A DNA stretch of 64,000 nt from positions 359,411,863 through 359,475,862 of the forward strand of contig CM060915.1 of the NCBI GenBank assembly GCA_030737875.1. The letters are read 5' to 3'. The position numbers were made by a program, and so were the translations under genes. Of the stretch, positions 12,507 to 25,700 are shown piece after piece. This DNA comes from Allium sativum. Its lineage: Eukaryota; Streptophyta; Magnoliopsida; Asparagales; Amaryllidaceae. Each line of letters begins with the position of its first letter. The stretch's first letter is position 1. The notes under the pieces are model-generated. The model made no database searches, was not told the DNA's origin, and worked only from the letters and a program-made list of their open reading frames with translations.

Positions 12507-15362
12507 TCATGATGCGACAGCGATGAGCATCGGGAGTTTGTCAGTCAAAAACCGAAAGCGCGAAGCTGACAAAGACTTAGTAAACAAATCCGCAAGTTGC
12601 AAGGAGGAAGAGACAAATGGCAATGTCAATGTGCCATTCTGAAGGTGGTGACGAGTAATGTGGCAGTCAATCTCAATATGCTTGGTCCTTTCGTGAAAAA
12701 CGGAGTTATGAGCAATCTGAATAGCACACTTATTATCACAATGCAAAGGAGTTGGTTGCTGCAAGAAAACACCCATATCTGCAAGCAACCATCGCAGCCA
12801 AACAATTTCACAAGTAGTAGAAGCCATAGCACGGTATTCAGCCTCTGTTGAAGACCGAGATATAACATCCTGCTTCTTACTTTTCCAAGAGATCAACGAA
12901 TCACCTAGAAAAATACAAAACCCAGTAGTGGATTTGCGATCAGTAGGATCACCAGCCCAATCTGCATCAGAGTAAGCACATAACTCTAAAGATGAATTGG
13001 AAGAAAGTAAAAGAGTCTGAAACTGAGTGCCATGAAGATATCTCAAAATGCGAATAACAGCAGCCCAATGAACCGTAGTAGGAGAAGTAACAAACTGACT
13101 GACTATGTGAACAGCATATGCAATGTCAGGGCGAGTGATAGTGAGATAGACCAAACTTCCAACAACCGTTCTATAAAGATTAGGATCTGGCAATGGAGAT
13201 CCATCATAAATAGAGTATCGAGCATTGAGCTCAATTGGAGTATCAACAGTCTTATTATCTGAGAGACGAGCACGCTAAAAAATGTCAGAAATATACTTAG
13301 ATTGAGAAAGAAGATAACCTTTTGGAGAAGAAGCAACTTCAATACCCAAGAAGTAACGAAGGGGACCCAAGTCTTTCATAGCAAAACTTCGAGTCAACTC
13401 AGATTTCAACAAATTAATCCCAACAACATCATCACCTGTAATAATCATATCATCAACATAAAGAGAAAGCAAAATTCGACCAGCCGAGGTACACTTGACA
13501 AACAAAGCAGAATCATGGTTACTCGGGCAAAAACCAAGAGAAGTAATCACAGTAGAGAATTTTTCAAACCAAGCACGAGGAGCCTGTTTGAGACCAGAAA
13601 GAGCTTTTCTAAGTTTGCAGACTTCACCAGGTTGATGATCAACACCAGGAGGAGGAACCATATAGACTTCTTCATGACAATCTCCATTCAAAAAGGCATT
13701 TTTAACATCCATTTGAGTAATATTCCAGTGTCTAACAGAAGCAACCGCAATAAGAGTTCGAACTGTAGTCATTTTTGCAACATGAGCAAAAGTCTCTTCA
13801 TAATCCATACCATATTCCTGAGAATAACCTTTAGCAACCAAGCGCGCTTTATATCTTTCAACAGATCCATCAGCTTTAGTTTTAATCTTATAGATCCAAC
13901 GAGAACCAATAGCATGTTTTCCTGCAGGAAGGGGTACCAAATCCCAAGTATGAGTTTGATGAAGAGCAGTCAGCTCCTCAGCCATAGCACGCTGCCAAAG
14001 AGGATCACGAACCGCATCTTTGAAAGATAAAGGTTCGGAGAGACAATGTATAGAAGCAAGAAATGAGGAAAATGAACTGGAAAGACATGAATATTCAAAA
14101 TCAGGTCTTCTAGTAGACTGACGGTTTCGGATAGGATATCGACGTTCACTAGTATCTGCTGTCTCAGAAGATGGTTGGGTAGTTGGGGAGTCAATAGAAG
14201 TGTCTGGATTTGCAGCAGGAGGAAGCTCTTCATCATCAGCAGTGAAAGGATCAATATGAACAAGATCAGACATAGATACATTGTGAGAACGGTCAGGAAT
14301 TGTAAAATAAGAAATATGTTCAAGAAAAACAACATGACGAGAAACATATAACTTATGACTAACAGGATCAAAACAACGATATCCTTTTTGTCCTGCACCA
14401 TAACCAAGAAAAACACATATAGCAGACCGTGAAGTTAGCTTACTCCGTTGGACATGAGGAAGAAGTACAAAGCATGTGGAACCAAAAACACGAAGAGAAG
14501 AATAATCTGGTGGACAGCCATACAACTTCTCATAGGGAGACAAACCAGAATTATGAGAAGTAGGAATTCTATTAATCAAATAAACAGAGGTAAGAGCTGC
14601 CTCTCCCCAAAATTCACTTGGAACACTAGCAGACAGTAAAAGAGATCTAGCAGTCTCAAGTATATGTCTATGTTTCCTTTCAGCAACCCCATTTTGTTCA
14701 GGAGTATCAGTGCAAGAAGTCTGATAAATTGTGCCGTCTAAAGTAAGAAGTTCTTTAAAAACATGAGAAGTATATTCTCCCCCTAAGTCACATCTAAAAC
14801 ATTTAATAACAGCTCCATGCTGAGTTTTAATAAGAGATCGAAACTCATTATAGATGCCAAAAAATTCTGAGCGACGTTTCATAAGATAAATCCAACAATA
14901 ACGAGTGCAGTCATCAATAAAAGATACATAATAACGTGAGCCTCCCTTTGTACAAACAGGAGAGGGTCCCCAAACATCAGAGTGAATAAGATCAAAAGGT
15001 GCAGTAGAAAATGTATTACTTTGAGGAAAAGGCAAAGCAGAAAATTTTGCAAGTTTACAACCACTACAATCAGAAATGTCGTGAGTTTTCAATTCTCCTA
15101 ATACTCCTGTAGACGCTAAGAATTGTAATCGAGACTTAGAAACATGACCCAAACGAGAATGCCACAAATAAAACATAGAAGATGACTGACTCAAACGAAA
15201 AGACGAAGCATCCACACCAGGAACAGAAGCTGCAATCTCTGAAATCTTAGGATCTTTGAGCTGATCCAATACATAAAGTCCTCCTTCTCTACGGCCGGTC
15301 CCAATCACTTTCTGAGACTTTGGATCCTGAACATAACATGCAGAAGAAGAAAAAGAAACCAA
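12507..15362 (-). pseudogene. pol: Copia pol polyprotein (pre-integrase, integrase, RT, RNase H), one internal stop, 5' truncated
   Basis: One continuous frame broken only by a TAG at plus 13275-13277. Residues are numbered from the Met at 15362. The integrase zinc site has H68, H73, C99 and C102. The integrase core has D129, D192 and E228, with the expected 35-residue D-to-E spacing. The linker lies at about 360-440. RT has D552 in QMDVKNAF and the YVDD motif at 635-638. After the stop, RNase H continues with SDADWAGD, STEAEYRA and KHIEIDCH. Gag, protease and the start of the pre-integrase domain are missing: the frame opens inside the pre-integrase region. Apart from the stop, the catalytic residues look intact. 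The family would act in cytoplasmic virus-like particles, reverse-transcribing and then integrating the element. Confidence 0.93.
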
Positions 15363-16015
15363 GTAGCCATATTAATGAGTCATAAAACAAACAAAATATT
15401 TCAGATCAAGACATAGAGAGCAAACTCAAAACAGCAAATTTTCTGGTTTGCAAATTATTTAAAAACTCCACAATTGAATACTTCGGTTCTGGTCAGCAAT
15501 TGAAACAAAATCAGCAACTTCAAATTAGGTGACTGGGTTTTGGTGACTGGGTACTGGGTTGTGGTGCACCAATTGAATACTTCGGGACTGGAGGGCAATT
15601 AGGTGACTTCAAATTAGGGCAATTAGGTGACTGGAAATTTTCGATGACTTCAAATTAGGGCACGCGAACAAGACTTTCAGATTTGGGGCACTGGAGGGCA
15701 GCGCTTGGGTACGGACAAAGGCTGAGACGGAGAGACAGCGGACTTCAGTGGGTTGCGGTGTTCTGAGCGACGAAGACTGGGACGGAGGGACAACAGACTT
15801 CGGTGGCTATGGTGGAGGTCAGCGCCGTGGGGAAGGAGGCTATGGTGGAGGCGCGGACTTCGGTGGCTTCGGAGGTTATGGTGGAGGCGGTGGTTACGGT
15901 CACAGTGGTGGTGGAGGAGGCTGATCTGAAACAAGAGGCCTTGTACCCAGTAACTTATCCTCTATACAGATCTGAAACTTGAACAACGAATTCTGAGATC
16001 AATCAGAGAAAAATA
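15363..16015 (-). other. Copia leader region replacing gag and protease
   Basis: About 650 bp separate the primer site from the remaining pol frame, where gag and protease (typically over 1 kb) should be. It shows no gag zinc knuckle (CX2CX4HX4C) and no protease D-S/T-G motif. On the plus strand it holds several copies of AATTAGGTGACT-like units (15520-15660), then a glycine-rich coding-like stretch. It looks like a deletion filled by foreign or rearranged DNA. Confidence 0.6.
15781..15924 (+). pseudogene. Glycine-rich protein-like 3' coding fragment, antisense to the copia element
   Basis: The plus strand is open to TGA at 15922-15924. The last 42 residues are mostly Gly with Tyr, Phe, Asp and Arg in blocks such as DFGGYGGGQRRGEGGYGGG and end in a poly-Gly tail. 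This resembles the C-terminus of plant glycine-rich or RNA-binding proteins. It could be a host transcript fragment captured by template switching. The alternative is a chance GGN-rich repeat; the opposite strand reads as a His/Leu-rich frame with no known domain. No start codon or RNA-recognition domain is visible. Confidence 0.35.
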
Positions 16016-16028
16016 GGCTCTGATACCA
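16016..16028 (-). promoter_or_regulatory. Primer-binding site of the copia element (initiator tRNA-Met)
   Basis: The minus strand reads TGGTATCAGAGCC directly after the LTR end TGTTATCA. It is complementary to the initiator tRNA-Met 3' end, the usual primer of plant copia elements. Confidence 0.9.
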
Positions 16029-16184
16029 TGATAACATTAATAAGAAAAACAAAATACATTGAGAGCGGAGGCTTGTAGAAGAGAAAGCCCTTAACCCTAA
16101 AATAACACAAGAGGCCTTTATATATAGGCAAAACACAAATAAGGGAAAGACTATACTACCCTTTTATTATAAACTATGCTAACA
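16029..16184 (-). repeat. Copia element 5' LTR (156 bp)
   Basis: Identical to 12338-12493. It includes a TATATATAGG stretch (sense CCTATATATA, plus about 16115-16125) that would serve as TATA box. It is followed by the duplicated AAGAT target at 16185-16189. Confidence 0.95.
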
Positions 16185-18294
16185 AAGATGACACGCACTT
16201 CGACCTCCACCACCTCCAATCTGGTCTAACTCGATTCTCCCATCAAAGCACAGTTTGATATTGAATTTACCTAATTCAACAGCCTACACAAAACTTAAAT
16301 TGAAGCCATACTCTAAAATTCAAGTTATGGAAAAATCAAACCATATTTTTCTCATGATGCTAGAACACTCACGCCTCTCCAAAACCAACCGTACGGCCTC
16401 CGACCAATTAGGTTGCCGAGAAAGCATAGACTTCATTTTCCAGCGATCCGGAAATATCTATTTAATCACTACTCTAAAATTCATGATGTAGCTATTAAAA
16501 ATCATCATTTACTCATACTAATGTATTCGTATGCTTGAATCATGTATTTTTTATGTTTGGATTTCCAGGTTTTCCTTAAGCTCTTATTGTATTTTGCTAA
16601 TATATGCCAATATACACCCTTATTTGAAATGAAACTATTTTAAATCAACTAGGATCCTAAACAAACAGGCTTTAGGAAAATATCAAATCTTATTTCAAGC
16701 TAGAACTTGAGCTGTTGATATTCTAATAAAAAGGACTGAATATGTTTCACCGGTTTAACAGACTGTTATGTTCTGAACCTTAACTACAGTTTGTTTTCAA
16801 AAAAAATTAAGTCCAACTATGACAACCACATTCAGATTTACATATATCTCTGCAAGTTGCATTTACAATAGTAAACAATACCCAAAAACAGGTTTGAGAG
16901 AGACAGGAAAGTTTATTTCCCTGTTTAAGTTCTTAAGTTATGGTTTTTGGATTTGTCTTCCATTCCAAATTAAATATGAAATTTATAACAACTACACACC
17001 AGACATTCATAAGTAGATATGCATTTATAAATGTATGCATTATATATATAGCAATCAGAAGGTCAGATGGAATGTTTACTCACCTATTTATTCTGCTCCC
17101 TTTTCCAATTTTCTCTTCATCTCTTTTTTTAAGCTATCCTCGGCCATTAATTTCCCTTCCCATTTAATGTGTTTAATCCTGCTTCTAAGGTATGAGGTTC
17201 CATTGATATCTCAGGGTATTTATAGGTAAACTGGTGCATAGGTTTTAGACTTGATAGGGTAGGGTTATGGGTTGTCTTGCCGTGATGGAGAGGAGGTGCT
17301 AATGCCCTGTCATGACTGATTGAAAGAAGTATGAAGTGGGATAGTAGATAGATAGCCTAGCTAAGTTTATAGCTATTTTCTAGCTGAATGAAAGGGACTA
17401 AACAAGGTGTGTATAGCTGTTGCATGTTCTTTAATGAGCTCGGCCATGTGTTCACATGTTCTGTGCATGACCATGTGCACAAATAAGAGCTTATAGGTAG
17501 GTTTTGATGACAAGGCTCCACACTGAAAGGTTACGGCTGATGTGGTTTTTGGGGTACACTTACATGTGCAGTCTGTTTTTATATATATTTCAAGGCATAC
17601 TTGCACGTTAAGTAGTCCACTAAAAAGGCTCATATACTATCTGTTTTCAATCTATGTCATGGTGTAACAATACATGTTCATTTAATGTATTAGATTTTAG
17701 GTTATAGGCTATAACTTCCTAGCTACCAGTTGTCACGACTCATTTGTAAGCAATCAGTCCATGTTATAAAGATTTGATGCAAACATATAATGCTAGTGTA
17801 CTGCAAAAATACAAAATGGCAAAACAATGGGAAAAACTATATTATTATTAATTTATTTTGATTTTCCTCTGTTTACATTATTATATGACATGTTGTAATC
17901 TATTTATGGTCATATCACTTTTATGTATATAATTGTGAAGTAATAAAATATACACAAAAACACAAATAAAAATTACTATCTTGTTATACATATATACATA
18001 CACATATATATATACTAAATATTTTAAAAGATAAATTTATTTTTTCTCAAATATAAAAACTCCAAGTTTATATAACTAAAAAAATTAGTTTTTAAATGCG
18101 AATAAAATGTTAAAACAACTTTTACCCGTGTATATATAAATTACCAGTTAAAAATATACACCAAATTATAAAATAACGATTATTCAAAAATATATATAAT
18201 ATTCAAATTAAATATCATTAAATTGAAGTTTATATCATAATGAATCTAAGATTTATATATTGCAAAGTTTGGTAAAAAAATCCGGGGCATTACA

Positions 18295-18307
18295 ATCTAC
18301 CCCCCTT
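18295..18307 (-). promoter_or_regulatory. Polypurine tract of element B
   Basis: The minus strand reads AAGGGGGGTAGAT directly before the LTR start TGTAATGCCCC. It is equivalent to the tracts of A, C, E1 and E2. Confidence 0.8.
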
Positions 18308-19696
18308 AAAAAAAATCGTCCCCGAAATTAAGTAGTAACGAAAAAAGTCTAGTTATAAATAAAATCGTAGACTCCTATCAATACACATACATGGGTCATC
18401 CCCTAGCAATCACAATAAAAAAGATATCCAAATCACACTGGTTGATCATCAAACATAAATTCCATAACAATCAAAGCATTCAACACACTTCAATAATCAT
18501 TTATCAAACGAAACTCCAGATGGACTCCTACGTTATCTTCAACTTCCCCTAAACAGTCTTTAGCATCTCATTCCATTTCTCCTTGGCCATCATCATTAAC
18601 TTATTTCATAGTCACTTCTCATCTTAAAGCTTCCTCGTTTCCTTTCCTCATTTTTGACAAATCATTGATGAAATCCATATTTTTTTCAAATTGATTTTAA
18701 ATCAATTTATTAACCTCTTTTTAATTGTCTGGTTCTTAGTAAATAAATTCTTAGTTATCAAAAATTTCTTAGGAATTAATTCTTAATTTTTTGAGAAATT
18801 CGATAGCGTCCCTCTCGTATGGCTCTATCGTACAATTCCAAAATCCACCTCCTTAGACCATCTCTAATCATGACAGAATCTACAGAACCAACTGGTTTTT
18901 CATGTATTCTAATCAAGTCCAAATACCAACTTGTATCCTTTGTTAGTATTCAACTCCTGTATTTTCATCTATAAGCATCCATCAATCCAAACATTTTCAT
19001 TTGTATAACTAGAGTTATCTGTTATTACAGTCAGAAAACATTTCTATGCTTATTTACCCATTACTATTCCTCAACATTCATTAGTCTCTAGCCGTAAATT
19101 AGTAAGAAAATAATTCTCTAAGTATCAACCCCGAAGACCGAAATCAACATCAGATCAACACTTAGGAAATCATTCAACTTAACCAATCTCCAGTTAGATT
19201 ACAATCAATTATAATTCCAAAAATTAATCAGTTCAATTCACATGAATTCATATCTAGAAATCCTTAAATTCTGAAATTATTTGGTGAAAATTCAAATTTT
19301 ATTCATTTTAAAATTACTAGAATTTCAAATTCCATTTATGGCTTGTCTTATTTGTATATTTCACTTTTATACAAATTCAGTTAGATTTTATATAACCATC
19401 TTAATTTATAACCCTATACCGGATTATAATAGCATTCAACATAGTCATTTATAATCATTTCAGAAAATTGACCTTTAATATCGAAAATATAAATTTAGGA
19501 AAAATTAATCTATTTACCCATCTTTTAAAACAATACTATGTCGGATTACTCTGTTCAAGTGTTTATAAACACATATTGATAAAGTTTCCAAGGCTGTATC
19601 GACTAGAATTCATAAACCACTCAACAAACTAACCAACACAATATAAAACATTCTTTATATCAATTAATAAATACGCACTCATATATATACAATCAA

Positions 19697-19735
19697 ACTC
19701 CGTCTATGGTATTACTAACCACATCTCTATCGACT
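19697..19735 (-). ncRNA. Stem-loop near the primer site, element B
   Basis: The sense strand holds TGGT TAGTAAT ACCA inside flanks that align with the ACTC...GAGT outer stem of C and E. The inner stem stays paired although its bases differ from the other families. Three of seven outer pairs are mismatched, so this copy may have decayed. It is a candidate packaging hairpin. Confidence 0.45.
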
Positions 19736-19769
19736 CACGCAATAGAGCCAAGTTTATTCTCAACCTTTA

Positions 19770-19781
19770 GCTCTGATACCA
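19770..19781 (-). promoter_or_regulatory. Primer-binding site of element B (initiator tRNA-Met)
   Basis: The minus strand reads TGGTATCAGAGC, two bases inside the 5' LTR end at 19784. Confidence 0.85.
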
Positions 19782-19783
19782 AC

Positions 19784-22700
19784 TGTAACTACCCGCAAAT
19801 TCGAAACCTTTTAGTCGACTAAATACAATACTAGTCCGACCCAAATTGCACGAAAATACGAATCATTAATAGAAAGAGGTTAAAGGATGAGAAATAGAGA
19901 AGACAAAAAATTAGAATAGAAGAATTTAGATAGAAGAAAGATCTGAATAACATTGAATCTCACAATCGCAGCGGAATAAAATATAATAGAGATATAAGCT
20001 TTGAAAAATACAAAACTATATCTAAACTTACATACAACATCAGAGTACATCATATATACATCATAGCAGAAATAAACCCTATATAACTAATGTTGAAACC
20101 TCCTGCTCTAGATACTTCCAAAGTATCTGAAAATCCTGAACTACTTGACTGCCCGTACTAATTTGGGCACCAAAGAGTTTAGGGAGAACATGGAAAAATA
20201 AACTCTGGGTCAGTCATGAGATCGGTGTGAGTAAACGATTTTAAACAGTTTGCTTAACTTGGAAAATTCCTTTTGAAAGAAAAGATAATGGTAAAATCGA
20301 TCCACACATAAACGCGGATGGTTTTTATCTTACGATAACCCAAAACATTTTGAAATCCTAACTATACTGGTATTATAATAATGTCTAGGGTTTTCCACAA
20401 ATAAATTAGAATCTAGAAGAATGCTTGCATCTCACTCTCCACATATATAGTCTACAAACAAAAACCGCTTGGTGCTTAGGGATAATGGATTTCCAACTAA
20501 GACAAGGTATGGAACCACCTTCCGATAGTGTATCTCTAGAGAAGAATACACTAGGTTCAAAAAGAACGTCTTGCAACCCGGCCGCACATGACCGACCACT
20601 CATTTTTCTTGAGTGTATCAAATATATTGTCACCTTACGGCTGCTGGCAACATAACCGTTCCCGAGAGATACAAAAGCGAAAGAAGTAACAAAATGAATA
20701 GTCTCTAGGTGATGACAATACACCCTAATGGAAGCGACCCACATAGCCATGCTGCCTGCCTGATTTTTGTCATTTTCCGGTGGTGAGGCTTGAGGTCAAA
20801 ACTTACCTTTTAATATATCATGTCTTCATTCACTTTGAATGACACATCGTCAAACCCATCAAATCACAAATTGATTTCCCCAAAATCACAGGTATAAAGC
20901 TAAGAGAAACGAATTCCTCCACCACCACCAAACATAGTTTTGAGGAGGTCTACTTACGCGATTTGTTAGGCATACTCTATCAGACATTCGTCCATACAGG
21001 TTGTCCTGGGTCTAGACAATCCAAAGGCACTATTTTGTAAATCCATCTTAGGCAATTTCTACCTAGGATCGACAGAACAACCCTTACATATACTCCGTCT
21101 CCAATGGTCTTCAACTTGACTTCAAATTAATCAACGCCTAGGTCGGAACAAAGTGGTATTTGGATTTCATTTAGAAAACCAATCCCATTCTCTTTGAATC
21201 AATGAATGTTAATATCTTTTAGTGCAAAGTGATACTTAAAGGAGCCAAGTTATCGTATTCAAACAAATTTCAGTATTTATAATTTCAGGACTTATCTTCG
21301 CAATTTCAGATTTCAAAAGTAGTTTGATATTATGTAAATAAGACATGTAAATAATAAAATTAAACTGAATAAGTCCATTGGATCATATCAGCATTTTAAT
21401 CAAATGAACAATTATCACATAGATCCATCATAATTCAATAATTCAAATAATCGTCATTCATGAATCGGTTGACCTTGGGAAATAGTGTTCCAAAGTCATA
21501 TCTAGTTAAGATTTAATTCAGTTTAAGAAATCCATTTATTTTACTTGATTGTGCTGTATCATCATAATTCATACGTTAATGTATATGACTTACATATATA
21601 ACTATCATTTACATAATTCAATGTATAATAAATTTAAATCATATTTAAAATGGAAAGTGAACGATACTTTCCTAAATTCGACTTAGTTGGTCATAATTCA
21701 ATATCTCTGTCCAGTTTATCTTTATTCCATTTATTTTTTTGAACTTTCAGAATAATCTCATCAATTTCAGTCAACTAAAATTCTCCCCACAACCATTCTC
21801 ATTTGCAAAACATTTGTTTTTTTTACGTTATTCACTTTGGTTTGTAGATATCTATTCCTTCTAGACTCACTTAATCATTTCCACTTGACTCCATTAGTAA
21901 ATACTAGTACATAATCAATATAGCTAGTTACTATAAACATTCATATTCCCTTGAATTCCAATATTTAGTTTCAATCGTGATTAATTCGACTTTTGAATCA
22001 TATCTCGATAAAATATATTTATCGGCTTAATAAAATTAAATGTTTATTTCAAAATAATTGAATTTATTGCAACATAATATAGCTGACGACTAGCCATCAT
22101 TCATTTCTTACGATGTATTGTCGATTACCATTTTAATTAGTCAGATTGGAAATAGTTATCTGAAATAAATGGTTTTGAAAGAATATCAGTTTAATTCTAT
22201 TTATTTATTCCGATCACTTTGTTAATTCTAACAAGGTATAACTCTGTCCATCACAATCTTCTACTACCACCTCCATTCCAGATTTCAGCTTTCATAGTCT
22301 TTAAATTTTTTTTCTTTTTTTTTTCTTTTTCTCTTCTCTCTAATTATTTCTTTTGGGTAAATATGTATATGTATATATATCTTAGTTAATTCATTTATAC
22401 ATTTGGAAAGGACTCTTTTTAGTTTATTTCAAAATTTCTATCCCTTTTCAATTCTATTTCCTACTTACTTTTCATTTCATTCCTTAATTACCTTCTCTTT
22501 GGTTCTTAATCCCATCAGCCCAATTGTTTCTTCCCTCCCTTTCTTATATTCATTTATTTTTAAGTCAAATCCCAATAATTAAAGTTCCACTAACCCTTCC
22601 TTTTACCCATATTCTATTGTCCGCCCACTCTCTATTTTCTCTCCTATTTTAACATATTGTTCCCATCTTCCCTTTCCTACGTTTCTTTATTTACTTCCCC

Positions 22701-25700
22701 AGACCAGCACGTCTCCTTTCCCTCAATTTTCTTCTTCTTTACATTCTTTGCTTCATTCCTTTGTTCCTCCCAGATCAACGTCCCACAGTTACACGCACAA
22801 CCCATTCTTTGCTCAGCTGCGCTAATTTGTCTCAAGTGGTATTAACATCCAGCACTACAAAGTAAACCAGGTACTATACTATTCTGGTAAATTATTTAAG
22901 GACGTTTGTTCATGCATACCACTTGCTTTAAATGGTGATTACTCATTGTTTATACTTTAAAAGTTGATGTATTACATTTTCAAACTGTAGGCAGTTTGCA
23001 CAGTAAATGGAAAGCTGACTTACCATGAAGTGAACTGAAGAATGCTTCATTATCATATAAGTTTATAACTTTACTCCTTTAGTGAAATGGAACGTTTCCT
23101 TCATTACCATATATTGTGGAAAAAAGACTAAAATGGAATGTCTCCTTTCCATTCATAATACTGACACATAACCAATTGTTCTTTACGAGGTCTGTTTCTG
23201 TGGGCTATCAGCCAAAGAGATACGAGATCGAGAGTTCATCGAATGATCCTATACGTTTTATTGTATAATTCTCCAACACAAAATCTTGACGTGGTGGAGT
23301 ACATCCATTTCTTTTCTTTTTATATTTTTTTTACTTGGCACCATAAATTTCTTGTGCCATCATCAGCATCCCATCCACACTTCTGCTCCCATCCTCTCCT
23401 TTGTGCCACTACAAACACCTTTACCACGACGACTAACCAAGGTGCATGTCATGGCCCATATATGCAGGCTTCTTCTCCTATTTGCAGACATCCAAGTGCA
23501 CATATATACCCCCGGTACACGTGCACGTCTTCTCCACTCAATGGTCTTCCGCCCTGATCGTCTCCACAAACGTGCCCTCACGTCCTGATCTCAATTCTGA
23601 ACTCTGATCAGCTTCCGACCATCTCCATCCCGTCTCTTCGGCCTTCGATCAACATTGGCGAAAACTGGGTGTTAACCCATAACTAAATAAACAAGTCAAA
23701 CCCCGACAACTTCTCTTCCTCGTCACGCCACCACCTCACTCGATCGACCTCAAACTTCCCCCTCGCGAAGATGACACGCACGCCGACCTCCACCGGCAAT
23801 CTGGTCCAACTCGATCCTCCCATCAAAGCGCAGTTCAATCTTGAATTTACCCAATTCAATAGCCGACAAAAAACTTAAATTGAAGCCATACTCTAAAATT
23901 CAAGTTATGGAAAAATCAAACCATATTTTTCTCATGACGCTAGATCACTCACAACTCTTCCAACCCAATCGTACGGCCTTCGACCAACTAGATCGCCTGA
24001 GAAAGCCTAGACTTCATTTTCCGGCTATCCTAAAATATCTATTTAATCACTACTCTAAAATTCATGATGTAGCTATTAAAAATCATCATTTACTCATACT
24101 ACTGTATTCATATGCCTGAATCATGTATTTTTGATCTTTGGATTTCCATGTTTTCCTTAAGCTTTTATTGTATTTTGCTAATATATGCCAATATACACTC
24201 TTGTTAGAAATGAAACTATTTTTAAATCAACTAGGATCCTAAACAAACAGGTTTTGGGTAAATATCAAATCTTATTTCAAGCTAGAACTTGAGCTGTTGA
24301 TCTTCTATTAAAAGGGACTAAATATGTTTCACCAGTTTAACATACTGTTATGTTCCGAACCTTAACTACAGTTTGTTTTCAAAAATTGTTAAGTCCACCT
24401 ATGACAACCACATTCGGATTTACATATATCTCTACAAGTTGCATTTACAATAGTAAACAATACCCGAAAACAGGTTTGAGAGAGACTGGAAAGTTTATTT
24501 CCCTGTTTAAGTTCTTAAGTTATGGTTTTTAGATTTGTCTTCCATTCCAAATTAAATATGAAAGTTATAACAACTACACACCAGACATTCATAAGTTGAT
24601 ATGCATCGATAAATGTATGCATTATATATATAGCAATCAGAAGGTCAGATGGAAAGTTTACTCACCTATTTTTTTTGCTCTCTTTTCCAGTTTTCTCTTC
24701 ATCTCTGTTTCTATGTTGTCCTCGGCCATTAATTCCCTTCCAATTTAATGTGTTTAAGCCCGCTTATAAGGTACGAGGTTCCACTGATATCTCAGGGTAT
24801 TTATAGTTAAACTGGTCCATAGGTTTCAGACTTGACAGGGTAGGGTTATAGGTTGTCTTGCCTTGATGGAGAGGAGGTGCTAATGCCCTATCATGGCTGA
24901 TTGAAAGAAGTATAAAGTAGGATAGTTGATGGATAGCCTAGCTGTATTTATAGCTATTTTCTAGCTGAATGAAAGTGACTAAACAAGGTGTGTATAGCTG
25001 TTGTATGTTCTTTGATGAGCTCGGCCATGTATTCACATGTTCTATGCATAAACATGTGCACGAATAAGAGCTTATAGGTAGGTTCTGATAATAAGGCTCC
25101 ACACTGAAAGGTTACAGCTGATGTGGTTTTTGGGGTACACTTACATGTGCAGTCTGTTTTTATATATATTTCAAGGCATACGAGCATATTGAGCAGTCCA
25201 CTTAAAAGGCTCACATACTATCTATTTTTAATCTATGTCATGGTGTAACAACACATGTTCATTTTTTGTTTTAGATTTTAGGTTATAGGCTGTAACTTCC
25301 TAACTACCAATAGTCATGCCTCATTTGTAAGCAATCAATCCATGTTATAAAGATTTGATGCAAACACATAATGCTAGTGTACTGCAAAAATACAAAATGG
25401 CAAAACAATGTGAAAAACTATATTCTTATTAATTTATTTTGATTTGCCTCTGTTTACATTATTATATGACATGTTGTAATCTATTTATGGTCATATCATT
25501 TATATATATATATGTGTGATGTAATGAAATATTCACAAAAACACAAACAAAAATTACTATATTGTTACACATATATGCATACACATATATATACTAAATA
25601 TTTTAAAAGATAAATTTATATTTTCTCAAATATAAAAACTTTAAGTTTACATAATTAAAAAAAATAAGTTTTTAAATGCGAATAAAATGTTAAAACAACT

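Larger units (their letters stand above)
12338..16184 (-). mobile_element. Ty1/copia retrotransposon, gag-deleted, young
   Basis: A 3847-bp element with 156-bp LTRs (12338-12493 and 16029-16184) that are identical by eye, flanked by exact AAGAT duplications (12333-12337, 16185-16189). The uninterrupted target can be read in the other LTR of B near 23768. In sense order it has LTR, initiator tRNA-Met primer site (16016-16028), a 650-bp leader lacking gag and protease, a pol reading frame (pre-integrase, integrase, RT, RNase H), polypurine tract and LTR. Identical LTRs mean a recent insertion. The missing gag and a stop inside pol mean it was either mobilised in trans or damaged since. Confidence 0.95.
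8312..18294 (-). mobile_element. Element B, 3' LTR (about 6.13 kb, interrupted by a copia element)
   Basis: In minus sense the LTR starts at 18294 (TGTAATGCCCCGG) and ends at 8312 (...GTTACA). It aligns throughout with the 5' LTR 19784-25872. The copia element 12338-16184 and its AAGAT duplication interrupt it; without them it is about 6131 bp, close to the 6089 bp of its partner. There is no conserved ORF; the C/T-rich frames around 11060-11400 and 11892-12152 do not keep length between the two LTRs. Substitutions and small indels between the LTRs are frequent, so B is clearly older than E2 or the copia element. Confidence 0.85.
18295..19783 (-). mobile_element. Element B, internal region (1489 bp, non-coding)
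   Basis: Lies between the LTRs of B. In sense it has the primer-binding site TGGTATCAGAGC (19770-19781), a stem-loop at 19697-19735 with inner stem TGGT/ACCA, AT-rich non-coding DNA, the conserved TTTCGGGGACGA tract and a polypurine tract ending AAGGGGGGTAGAT (18295-18307). There is no gag or pol motif in any frame. The outer stem of the hairpin is weaker here than in A, C and E. Confidence 0.85.

Noticed and set aside
13302..14030. 242-codon plus-strand ORF over the copia pol gene
   Set aside because: Antisense shadow of the RT and integrase-linker coding region on the minus strand.
15677..15934. His/Leu-rich minus-strand ORF in the copia leader
   Set aside because: Low complexity and no gag motif; the plus strand gives a more sensible glycine-rich reading.
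18295..19783. Hidden gag/pol in the internal regions of B, C, E1 and E2
   Set aside because: Scanned for the zinc knuckle, protease DSG, RT YxDD, RNase H and integrase motifs; none was seen in any frame.
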